From contig NC_047068.1 of assembly GCF_902459465.1 (NCBI RefSeq), positions 4,216,001-4,280,000 on the forward strand: a DNA stretch of 64,000 nt. The letters are read 5' to 3'. Both the position numbers and the translations under genes were made by a program. The DNA is from Asterias rubens (taxonomy: Eukaryota; Echinodermata; Asteroidea; Forcipulatida; Asteriidae). Under the pieces are notes generated by a model. That model did no database searches, was not told the origin of the DNA, and saw only the letters and a list, made by a program, of their open reading frames with translations. Of the stretch, positions 24,401-35,342 are shown piece after piece. Position 1 is the first letter of the stretch. Every line of letters begins with the position of its first letter.

Positions 24401-27400
24401 CAACCCCGCCGGGCGGCAGATGTTGTCTGAAAACCTCCATCACAATAGTCTAGGCCAGGGTTTAAATTTTGCCTGCTATTTTGAATCAACTTGGCTGCTG
24501 TGCTAAAATACCCCCAACCCAATGGCCATCCAGTCAAGATGTAGTGAGGGGGTAATTTGGGACACCCTTCGGGCGTGAAAAGCGCTATATAAAAAACTAA
24601 CTGTTATTATTATTAATTAGTATGATTGTCTTTAACATCTCATTGTTAGGCATCAGCTGTTATTCACGTAACCTGGACTATGCTAGATTCCGTAAGATCG
24701 CCGATCAGCACGGAGCATACCTGATGGCTGATATGGCTCATATCAGCGGACTCGTTGCCGCCGAGGTTGTTAACAATCCCTTCGAGCACTGTGACATCGT
24801 CACCAGTACGACCCACAAGACACTGCGTGGACCCAGGTCTGGCATCATCTTCTTCCGCAGAGGTAAGATTGACATCAGTAGATGAGGAATGAAATGTTAA
24901 TAAGCAAACATTCCTATAGAAATTTAAAGTAAAGCCCCACCAAGGTACAGACAAAGCAGTCGGGTTACCGTAGCCAACAATGGATGGATAAAAACAACCA
25001 CCAAGGAGCCCAATAAATTAGGGTTCAAACTGATGAAAAAAAATATCATGCTCTTTTGATAAAAATAACCAGAATAGAGGAAAGATTTGAGGAGACAAAA
25101 CAAAGTGAAAAATGTTCTTCCTTTATTTTGACTGTTTTGAAAACTGCAATAGAAATTTGTAAAACAAAACCCATAGTTTATGTACAGGGTGTGTACAAAT
25201 TTGTCCATTTTGTTAATTGACTATTTGAATACTAATATCATTGTACCTTTCTCTGCGATTGTCAACTCTGATAACTTGTCCTTTTTGTGTGTTAGGACTC
25301 CGTAACACGCTCAAGAATGGTACACAAGTGATGTATGACATAGAGAGGCCAATCAATGAAGCAGTCTTCCCAGGTCTGCAAGGCGGCCCTCACATGCACG
25401 CTGTAGCTGGTAAGTTTGACAAGTTTACCAACCTTAATAATATAGGGCTCATATCCCTCACTCAGATCAGAAGCTTAAAATATGAGACAAATTCCTTTGC
25501 ATAGCACCATGTAATAGTCTGCAAGGTGCTGGGGCGCAATATGCTGCCAATCAAACCTGGAACACCGGGAAGAACCCCTTCTCTTTTCGATGAGTTCACC
25601 GTGTTCTTTTATGTGCATTACACAACACATGGGACCAACGGCTTTACGTCCTATCTAAAGGATGCAGCAAAAATGGTCAAGTGTCTTGCTTAAGGACACA
25701 AGTGACATGACTGGGACTCAAACCGACACTCCGCTTAGCAGCAACAGTTGTACCGTTAACTATTTACCTGAACATTTATAACAAGTTAATTTTACTGTTT
25801 CCTATTTCTTCAGGTGTTGCCGTTGCTCTTAAACAGACTATGAATCCAGAGTTCAAGCAGTACGCAGCCAATGTCATCCAAAATGCCCAGGTCATGTGCA
25901 AGAAACTTGTAGAACTTGGGTACAAGATTGTCACAGGTACTTATTATTCACTGTTATTTTAGTCTGGTGCTTGTGTGTTTGACCGGCAAAGCATTGGACA
26001 ATATTGTTTCCTGTCATTTAAGGGGGCAAATATTATTTGCCGCCCACCCCCCCCCCCTCCCCCCACCATTCCAGTTATCAAAAATAAACTTTCAACAAAT
26101 CTGCTGGAAATGTATGGAATCATAACATTATTTACAACAGGCTGGCAACCGACTATGGGAGACACCTGTAAATGGACCCTTCCAAAAGTGCACTTTAATC
26201 TATAGTAATAATGGGCGGTTCGCTTCAGTTCATTCGATTATGAAATATACTTAGCAGCAGTGCTATGATATTGATGCAAATGATCAAATAGATAGCAGCT
26301 GAAAAAATACAGCATGTTGCTTAATGTGATGTTCTGAATACAAGTCATACTATACACAGATAGACTTTGACCTCGAGTGTCAATATGGTAGTGTTTACTC
26401 AACACATGTCCAGTTAGGAGGAATCTTAAAATAGATCATTGCTCACCCGACTTTTTTTCCTTTACTTGTTGAACATCCAATGCAGGGACACAGAAAATCT
26501 GTTCGCAAAATCACAAATGATAATGGTTAGCTGTAAAGACATGGTACACATGTAGTTTGGGATTTCTTGCCCATGAAAATGTTGATTTGGATGGTGACAT
26601 CACGATCCTGGTTCATGTAGAAGACAGGGTAAAGACCTTTCTGTCACAATGTCACAGACCAAGTTTTTACCAACTGAGCTTGGAAAACTATAAAAAGCAC
26701 AAAAATGCAAAGAAAAAACAGATGGCCACAGTTTATAGCAATGTCACACAACTGTTCAAAAATAGTGTTGAATTTGTTGGATACAAAGCAAAAAATTATG
26801 AGAGATGTTTTGTTTAATTAAAAATATTGAATTTGGTCGGAACATCTGTTAAAACAATTTGCTAACATTCGATCATCCATACCAAACAGGGCTGTCTGTT
26901 TATCAACAGTGGAAAGGTCTATCTTATGTTGATCAGCTATTTTGAAATAAAATCAAAGATGTCTGCCACTCATACTTTACAGCTTATCAAAATGTTTTTC
27001 CTTTGTCTAAAAGTATCTTGAAGTCAATATAGCTCTGTGAGCAGTAATATATTGATGCATAATTTATTTAACTGGAGGTTGTTCGTCCAACTACATGTAT
27101 TTGCCCGGCCAGCCGTGTTGCTCAAAATTTTGCTCGATATTTTTTGCATTTTTGTATTCTTAAAAAATAATTCATCGTCTGTTCCCTGTAGATCCTTTGA
27201 TTGTGTAAGTCTTTAAATGTTTGTAGGTAAATAAAATTAAATAAAACAGCACTTTATTTTCAGGCGTCCAGATGACACATTTTGTTATGGGATTCTAACA
27301 AAGTTCTAAAATGTTGTATTCCTGTCTGATAGGTGGCACTGACAACCATCTTCTCTTGGTTGACCTCCGACCTACCCAAGTGGGAGGAGCTCGCTGTGAG

Positions 27401-28448
27401 AAAATTCTTGAGGACATTTCAGTGGTGTGCAATAAGAACACGTGTCCAGGAGACCTGAGCGCTTTGAAGCCAAGCGGCTTACGCTTTGGAACTGCCGCCC
27501 TGACTTCTCGTAATTTGACCGCTGAGGACTTTGAGAAGGTGGTGGACTTCATTGACAAGGGTGAGTAGTAATATATCATTGGAAATTAACAACTCTTGTC
27601 CTGTTAGTGCCTTTAAAAAATTACAACTTTCTCACTGGGTCCCCTTTACCAAGGAAAAAATACCTTGGTGCCCTTGCCCTTTCAAAACTAGACAGCGAAA
27701 CTTTAATATTTTTTTTTATTCCAAAAACTTTAACATTTTCTTATTAAAAAAACTTCAACATTATTGGAAAACATAGCTAAAAACTACAAAAAATGACTGA
27801 CAAGTATATATAACAATCTCACTTGGGCTTGTACATACCAAAAACAACTCGACTCAAAGACTGAAACTTAAACCAAAAACTTTAACATTTCCACTGAGTG
27901 CGGACGGCCGGACAGACAAAATCGGTATTACATAGGCTCGCATACTGCTAAAGCAGCTCGCCAAAAACTGAGCATACAGGCCTGCAATAGTCAGAATTGA
28001 TTTCGTTTTTCACTGAGCAGTCAAAATAGCTCTCCCCTTTAAACAAGTATAGTGGAACATGCCACTGAGAGATGAATGGTTGTTTCAATATGCCAAGACA
28101 ATCAAAACATGGCCTTGTTCAAACAACATCTGTGTTAAGTGCAGATAGAAGTACTCCATGTGATTGTTAACAGAGCCATGAAATTGGGCCCTGTATTTGA
28201 TGAAAAACATTGATAATCAAAATGCAGCCATTTTGTATTTTTACATCGGATTGTTGATTAACAAGCTTTTGGTTTCTTCAAATACAGGCATCAAGCTGAC
28301 CAAGGAAATTGAGCCACTCTGCGGACCTACCTTGAAGGAGTTCCGTGAGATGGTGGCCACCAACAAGGAGGTCCAAGCCAAGATTACCGTCTTGAGAGAA
28401 GAAGTCGAAGACTTTGCCAGCAAGTTCCCTCTGCCTGGATTTCAGTAA
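21433..28448 (+). CDS. SHMT1: Serine hydroxymethyltransferase (cytosolic-type)
   Basis: PLP enzyme interconverting serine plus tetrahydrofolate with glycine plus 5,10-methylene-tetrahydrofolate in one-carbon metabolism. Eight coding exons: 21433-21507, 22848-23086, 23315-23673, 24650-24862, 25296-25409, 25814-25936, 27333-27560, 28288-28448. All introns are GT-AG and phases join to 1512 nt (503 codons plus TAA). Visible signatures are [23 protein letters not shown], and [11 protein letters not shown] with the expected Schiff-base lysine at residue 281. Then come PGLQGGPH and a C-terminus ending FPLPGFQ. No cleavable mitochondrial presequence is evident, so cytosolic is preferred, but one locus may serve both compartments. 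Exon 1 adds a 25-residue leader; Met31 in exon 2 matches the usual cytosolic start better. The symbol assumes the vertebrate paralogue scheme applies. Confidence 0.96.
24530..24612 (-). mobile_element. Family C dispersed repeat, fragment
   Basis: Read on minus it gives 'tatatagcgcttttcacg' and 'cgaagggtgtcccaaa', matching the left end of 47455-47770. It ends at a TTATTATTATT run. SHMT intron 3. Confidence 0.5.
25540..25745 (+). mobile_element. Family C dispersed repeat, 3' part
   Basis: Contains 'gtcaagtgtcttgcttaagg' and 'acacaagtgacatgactggg', matching the 3' portion of the element at 47455-47770. SHMT intron 5. Confidence 0.5.
26630..26922. mobile_element. TIR element family B ('TATAGACCTTT'), copy 2
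   Basis: The left end 'aaagacctttctgtcacaat' and right end 'cagtggaaaggtctat' are inverted. Interior blocks such as 'accaagtttttaccaac' and 'gaaaaaacagat' align with the copy at 18123-18420. It is more diverged and lies in SHMT intron 6. Confidence 0.75.
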
Positions 28449-29975
28449 GCTGCGCTCTGGCAAACTCCACAACGGTAACCACCCCAAAGATGTCCGTTTG
28501 TAAAACAAAATTGGAGGAAGTTTAAAACGTCATTTATTCATCCTCAGAGAGGAAATAAGAGAGAAGAAAATTTCAATGCAAAGTAATGTAAATTTAAAAG
28601 TTTGGTTCATTGGATTGACTCGTTTTTTGTAACATATTGAGCATAATCCACATGGCTTAATTTTGTAACACTTGTATTAAGTACTAACATTTATGTGTTA
28701 TCATGAACATTTATGTGTTATCATGAACATTCTCTCTTAACAGTGGTCCACTAGCCACATTGGATCAGGAACAAAACACCTGAGGTTCTGGGCTTGGTTT
28801 CACAAAGCGCGCTAAGATTAATTTTAAAATGTGTATCAAACTTACTTGCTTAGCAAAGTGTGATCAAAATAATATGATATATGGACCAGTGAAAGGACAA
28901 GCAAACTGGTCCCGCTAGCTTGTCACTGAAAAAAAGTAATGGCAAACCCTGTCATGCTAAGCAGAAGCAGGTTCATGCCATTAATGCCTGGTAACCCACA
29001 TTATTGACACTGATGTCATGCTGATTTTTTAGCTAAGCAACATTTTCTGCTTACTAGCATTATGTAATTGAGCCCAGGAATGAAATCTCATGTGTGCCAC
29101 GCTTAATATGTGTGTGTTTCCATTGTTTCATCTTTCATTGTCCTAAGATGACAGCTGGACTTTGTCTGTTGCTGCCTCTGTATCATTTTGTTGCATTGGA
29201 GATTCCTGTGCCTTAATCTTCATGCATTTTGCAGCGTGCAGCTATTTTATTAACAAACAAAAAAAAATTAAATTAAACCATGCAGTGTGTAATTTAATAT
29301 CTTCTTAAGTCAAACATACTGAACAGTACGTATTCTTTAAACAGTACTGTGACCCTAAGTTTACACAATTTAAGTCATGGTGTGGACAAGGTATGGAAAT
29401 TTTCACTTTTGGTTAAGTTTCACTTCATTTTATCAGAACCATGTGATATTATTGAGCGCTGGTCTAGCCAAACTGAGGCTAGTAGACAAAAATAGTTTGG
29501 CCCCTGTTGTGAAATGAAAATTAGTATTCATTATTGCTGTTGCATACAGGGGACATGACCAATATGGTAATCTGAATTATCTTGCACAGCCTTACAAATT
29601 TGAATTCATTTTCATTTCATTTGTTATTCAGTTGAATTATCACAAAAATGCTTTGTTTGATTCAGTTAAGATAGTTAAATTTGTAACAATTTTCCATTTC
29701 CTAAAGAAATCATTTAATCTACTGAAAAAAATCTTAAAAATCATCGATGTGAAGGTCACAAATTTAAATATGAATTCGTCCAAAACTTAAAACTTTGTTT
29801 ATTTATTTAAGAATTGGCTGCATATTCACTTTTCATTCTTAACTTGCCCGGTGCAGTGTATAACTATTTCTATGGTGTCACTTGTTTCAAAAGGTTAACA
29901 AAATTGTTTGCATTATTGTAGAACAGAAAATTATGGGCTCGATTGTTGGACAAAATAAAAGCTGTAATTTGCAAG
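28449..29975 (+). other. Presumed SHMT 3' UTR and downstream sequence
   Basis: No further coding sequence is seen. A 22-bp direct repeat 'gaacatttatgtgttatcat' lies at about 28684-28725. Around 28793-29080 there is a foldback-like segment ('tttcacaaagcgcgctaag' ... 'gcttactagcattatg'). AATAAA at 29954-29959 is the clearest polyadenylation signal. The true 3' end is not determined. Confidence 0.4.
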
Positions 29976-31553
29976 GTTGTGAAACACCCAAATCAGTCTT
30001 GAATTCATTAAAAGTTATTTTTGTATAAAACGAGTGAGTATACAAGCCACAAAAAGTTGTTGGCCAAAAAACATCTTCTGTCGTCATTCAGCAACTTTGG
30101 ACAAAGGTTGTATAATGACTGTTGGAAACATGAACGGTTTATGTTGGTCATTCTTGTGTAATGTAAATCACAATGGGTTCAAGATAAATCTTCTAATCTG
30201 GTTTACTGAAGATAAGCCGGAATGATAATAAGGTGAATCCTCTAACGCTTGTTTGCATTTTGCAATATAGGAATATTAAGTCACATTTTTAAGGGTAAAA
30301 ACATTTGTTTCAGAAGTTGATTATCTAAGTGCTTTATGCGCTCAAGTCATAATCTTAACGCAAACGACAACGCATACAACTGTCTTATTGGTAATGATAA
30401 AATAACTTAAATAGGAAAACAGAGAAGAAGAACTAGCTGTTGCAAATGTAACCCGGAAAAAGGGTACACTTAGAAAATGAATGAATAAAGCTAAATAAAA
30501 ATGCTAACTATGGGGGCACTCGCTTGAACAAATGAGAAAAACCAAGATCGGATAGGGCTAAGACGCGAGGAAATGCAAAAAAATAGAAACAGTGACTCAA
30601 AGTGTAGGTTTCTCAACAAAAACAACTAAAAATAGCTTTATTGACTATAAATCAATCAACAAAAGCAGTATTAAACAATAAAAACCCCTAGACCAAAACG
30701 AATGGACTTGGACCTCGCACTTGAAAATTACTCTGTTTGAAACCTCAACTTAAACAAAGGAAACCTAAACCAAGAGCTATTAAAAAAGACTCAACTAAAC
30801 CAAAACTAAAATACAAAACACAGTTAAACCAGAGTTAAAACTAAAACACAGTTAAACCATCAAACACAGTTAAACCATCAAACACAGTTAAACCATCAAA
30901 CACAGTGCCAAAGAAAAGTTACAAATTAAAATCAAAATGGCTTTAGGATACCGAGTCCAAAATAGCAGAAAATACACTTGAAAGATGGCAAAATTACATG
31001 GTGAAGAAAATCACACTTAAGAAGAGAGCTAAGAACACATGTGCTCCCTGCGCTGCCAGGCTGCTATCTGCTTATTTACATGTACAGGATGGGTCACTAC
31101 ACTACCTAAGGATTAAGAAACTGTTTACCAACATGTAACTATTTCTCTAAGAAATAACAACCTACATGTACAGGGGTGCAATAAAACAGCCGAAGGGACA
31201 ATGTAAACAGGAAAAGCAATTAACTAGAACCTGGAATTAACTAACTTGAATAATAACACAATGCATTTTCTACCCCTACTACACAAACATCCAACTTCAT
31301 TCCACAGTTCAGTGGCAGCTAATTTGGATGAGCGTGTTCTATGAGTTATGTAATACGGTGGAAGTGACTTTGAGTTGGAATTTAAATTTGTGGAGGGAAT
31401 CAAATCACAATGGGGACCATTTGATTTTTCTCTTATTTTTTGTCCCATGTTTAGAAGGAATGTATTATAAGTAAACTACGTCCTGTAGATAATCTAGGCT
31501 GTGCCGTTGCAAACAATAAAGGGTAAATGGGTAGAGATTATTGTAATGAATGG
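29976..31553. other. Intergenic AT-rich sequence with a short tandem repeat
   Basis: No gene is recognised. An 18-bp unit 'cacagttaaaccatcaaa' is repeated about three to four times at 30848-30906. A minus-strand frame near 31224-31448 includes ATELWNEVG, faintly like a LINE tail, but this is too weak to call. Confidence 0.45.
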
Positions 31554-31813
31554 TTAAAGGCAGTGGACACTATTGGTAATTACTCAAAATAATTATTATC
31601 ATAAAAACCTACTTGGTGACGAGTAATGGGCAGAGGTTGATGGTATAAAACATTGTGAAAAACGGCTCCCTCTGAAGTGCCATAGTTTTCGAGAAAGAAG
31701 TAATTTTCCACGAATTTGACTTCACGACCTCAGATTTAGAACTTGAGGTCTCGAAATCAACCATTTAAACGTCCACAACTTCGAGTGACAGGGGTGTTTT
31801 TTTTCTTTCATTA
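31554..31813. mobile_element. TTAA-type MITE, family A, copy 5 (right-truncated)
   Basis: TTAA at 31554-31557 is followed by 'aggcagtggacactattgg' and well-conserved interior blocks up to 'gacaggggtgtttttt'. The right end is lost where 23-bp minisatellite-like sequence begins ('tggtacttgggtgctaagg'). Confidence 0.85.
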
Positions 31814-32019
31814 TGGTACTTGGGTGCTAAGGTTTGTGTAGTCTTGAAGTCAAGACGGTAATTGTTAAGCGCGGTGTGTAGCTACAGCTTGGTGTAGCTG
31901 CGGGGACGATACACACACCCTCGATCCCAGTATGTGTGTGTCGCGCTACCTACGACTGTTGCATGTGTAACATCGCACTGTGACTGTTGCATGAAAGGCA
32001 GACAAAACGACTTGTCATC

Positions 32020-32755
32020 AAGTGTAAGGTTTGAGGTGTTTGAGTTTCAAGGTTTGTGGTGCTTGGGTCCTAAGGTTTGTGGTGATTGGGTTCTAAGGTT
32101 TGTGGAGTTTGGGTTCTAAGGTTTGTGGTGATTGGGTTCTAAGGTTTGTGGTGATTGGGTTCTAAGGTTTGTGGTGATTGGGTTCTAAAGTTTGTGGTAC
32201 TTGGGTGCTAAGGTTTGTGGTGATTGGGTCCTACGGTTTGTGGTGCTTGGGTCCTAAGGTTTGAGGTGATTGGGTCCTAAGGTTTGTGGTGATTGGGTTC
32301 TAAGGTTTTTGGTGCTTAGGTCCTAAGGTTTGTGGTGATTGGGTCCTAAGGTTTGTGGTGATTGGGTTCTAAAGATTGTGGTACTTGGGTGCTAAGGTTT
32401 GTGGTGATTGGGTCCTAAGGTTTGTGGTGCTTTGGTCCTAAGGTTTGAGGTGATTGGTTCCTAAGGTTTTGGTGCTTGGGTGCTAAGGTTTGTGGTGATT
32501 GGGTCCTAAGGTTTGTGGTGCTAGGGTTTGTGGAATTTGTGGGTGCAAAGTTTTTGGTGCTTGGATTATAAGGTGTGTGGTGCTTTGTGCCAAAGTTTTT
32601 GGTACTTGGATGCTAAGGTTTGTGGTACTTGGGTTTCTAAGGTTTATGGTGCTTAGATTCTCCGTTTTATGGTGCTTGGGTTCTAAGTTTTCTTGTACTT
32701 GGGTGCTAAGGTTTGTGGTGCTTGGGTTGTTCAGTTTGTGTTGCCTTGGTATTAG
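32020..32755. repeat. 22-23-bp minisatellite, about 30 degenerate units
   Basis: The unit is close to 'ggtttgtggtgattgggttc' plus 'taa', repeated head to tail, with gat/gct/tac alternates. One stray unit occurs at 31815-31835 next to the truncated MITE. It opens frames of about 100-120 codons on both strands that are not genes. Confidence 0.9.
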
Positions 32756-34319
32756 GCTAGAGTATATACAAAAAAAAACACTCTCTTTATCTTTGAAAAT
32801 CTGATAAATTGAAATATTCCCAGCCGCAAATATTATTATTGGCTGTACCAAGGGGCTCTTACATTACAAGACAGAACATGAACACCGCAAGAATAAAACT
32901 TGCCTTAACATTTGGCACCCCTAAAGATGGTACCCGAGGCTAATGCTCCCCTTGCCATGCACTAGGCCCTCTACTGCTGCATTATTTACAACAAGTGTAT
33001 AGTTTTTCTTATATCAGGCAGGCAAGATACTTGGTCCTTGGGAAACAAAGTTAGATCAAGGACAGGAGTACAAGGGTTGACCCACATGTACAAGGTGTAG
33101 GTTTTAATAGACTTTTCAGTCTACTTAATACCAATTTTAAAGATTTTTCCACAGGCATTTTTTGGAGGAAATCCTGTCTTACAAATGCCACCAAACAGGA
33201 CATATACATGTAGTGTTGTACATATGTCCCATTTGAAGGACAAAGCACGTGGGTTCAATTGATTGCTCAAGGACTCAAAGGACATGAATTGGACTTGAGC
33301 CCACACTCTGACAACACCAGATCACAAGTCAAGTGCTGAAGACCACCCAGCCACAACATTCCACAAGATTTCCCTAATGCAATTATTAAAATAGAGGGCG
33401 CTATGTTCTTTTAATGGAAGTTGCTATGTTCTGTGTTACAGAATTGATTCATATGAAATTCAATGCTCTGTGGGTGCCTTTTAGCCCTGGTAGGACGCTA
33501 GGTGCAATTCAATGGGGAGTCCAAGTAGGGCTATAGGTGCATCTTTGGGGCAAGGGGATGAAAAGAAATTGATTTTGAGATGTGGACTAAATCAGAGAAA
33601 ACCATTTGGGAATTTATGTGCTTGCAGCTAATTGAACTAGTTGGTCTCAGTCATCAACGTCCACAATTAAGGGTTGAACCAAAATACTACATCTACAATT
33701 CTTTACTACATAGGCTAATTCCAGGGCAGCTTAGTCTGGCAATAATATCAGTTTAAGAGGATTTAGGACAAAAACAAAGACAGTGAGGCTCCGTTCAATG
33801 ATGTTCAAATAGTATTGAGCAGGGTATTTTGGAAATACAATAATTATTTGCCATACACAAAGGGCTTCTACTAATAAAGTAAAGTGTCTATGACTACAAC
33901 TTACTTGGTCTTTCTCCAGATTCACTTCTTTCTCCAAGACTTTCTCCAGCCACACTCAGGCAAAACACCAGCACATCCCTCCACCATCTCCACAGAATTG
34001 ACTATAGTACATGCAGTAATAGTAGGGTCTAGATAGGGCTTATGTACCTTTCCCAAGCACAGCTCACAGCAGACTACCTGCACCATAGTGTTTTGAATTG
34101 GCCTCCACACTTGACAATAGAATCATGGACAATGGATGAGATGGAATGTTGCTCACCCTGCCAAGACCAAATTAAATAGGAGGGGCAGGGAAGGAGGATG
34201 GAAAAATTCACTACAATATGCTTTGGGAAATGGGAACAATAAACTATGTCGGGGTAGGGTTGACGATGTTTTTCTCCCCTTTTCTGCCTCTCCTTTTCTC
34301 TTTATCAGAAAACATTTAC
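32756..34319. other. Intergenic sequence, mostly unrecognised
   Basis: No coding exon is recognised. Near 33240-33330, 'gattgctcaaggactcaaagg' type text resembles the 3' part of family C elements. The rest shows nothing I can name. Confidence 0.4.
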
Positions 34320-34592
34320 ACTTACATTTGTATCCCAACATATGCATAAAATGCAAGTGGTCATAAGCTGCAAGAGAATAATGAGTGAAAGAACACCCTT
34401 GTTCTTTGTGTGCTTTCAGATGCCTAAAAAAGGCTCAAGGCATGAAGACTTTTATTTGAGTGAGAATTTACCCCTTTCTCAAAAACTATGTTACTTCAGA
34501 GGGAGCCGTTTCTCACAATGTTTTATGCTATATCAACACTCTCCATTTCTCGTTACCAGGTTAGTTTTTTAGGTAACAATTGTTTTGAGCCC
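34320..34592. mobile_element. TTAA-type MITE, family A, copy 6 (ends degraded)
   Basis: Interior blocks 'tatgcataaaatgcaag', 'gtgtgctttcagatgcct', 'ctatgttacttcagaggga' and 'gccgtttctcacaatg' are in family order. The termini are mutated. Confidence 0.8.
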
Positions 34593-35194
34593 CCTGACAA
34601 TATCCCCACCTTTTGAGTGCACTTCTGTCAGGTCTTGTCATCAATAGCCAACAGCACTTCAGTGACATATATCTAAAGATGGTGTTACAGCAACAAACAG
34701 CTCACAAGTGCCATTAATCTCCCTTGCTTGGATGGACTGCTTGGTGCACAAGGTTCCTGGAGCAATATTCTTTACGAATGTAGAAGTTAATATATGTTAA
34801 TGTCATGTGTGTGTGATTCAATTTCTGCTGTACATAAATAAAACCTGCTTTCGTGTTGGCCCATGGACTGAATTAAAGATGAATAACAAATTTTCAACAG
34901 AAATCCAGGTTCTTCTCACTTGTAATGTGAACGTGATCACTTAGTGAGGAGTTGTCAAGCTTTTCAATGATTTTCAGGAATATTTTGGTACAGATCTCCG
35001 TTTGCCTCTAATGGTTGCGTCTTCCCAAAAATAGGATAACGCAGGGGGGGGGGGCCACTTTCACAAAGACCTTAGATTGATAATGAGTGCGAATCAATCT
35101 GAACTGCTAAGCAAAGTGGGACGTCACAATACAAATTAAACTATGGAAAACTAATCTTAAGATGAAGCTTAGTCCTTCATGAAATCAAGCCAAG

Positions 35195-35342
35195 GGATGG
35201 ATTTCACAAACAGTTTAGGCTAGTCTTATCTCGAGTTAGGACGAGTTACTCGTCCTAACTTATGACTAGTCCCAGGAGATTATAAAAACTTAAGGCTTGT
35301 CCTAAGTTAGGACGAGTTAGGACCCAACCCTTGTGTTTTAAG
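35195..35342. mobile_element. Palindromic foldback element 'GACTAGTCCTAA', copy 3
   Basis: 'gatggatttcacaaacag' begins the element and interior 'aggacgagttactcgtcct' is palindromic. It is the same family as 8241-8370 and 11986-12118, with a degraded right end. Confidence 0.7.

Noticed and set aside
31224..31448. Possible LINE C-terminal tail (LPPYYITHRTRSS, ATELWNEVG)
   Set aside because: Only a short suggestive stretch with no recognisable 3' UTR; too weak to annotate.
32483..32851. 122-codon minus-strand frame
   Set aside because: Translation of the 23-bp minisatellite.
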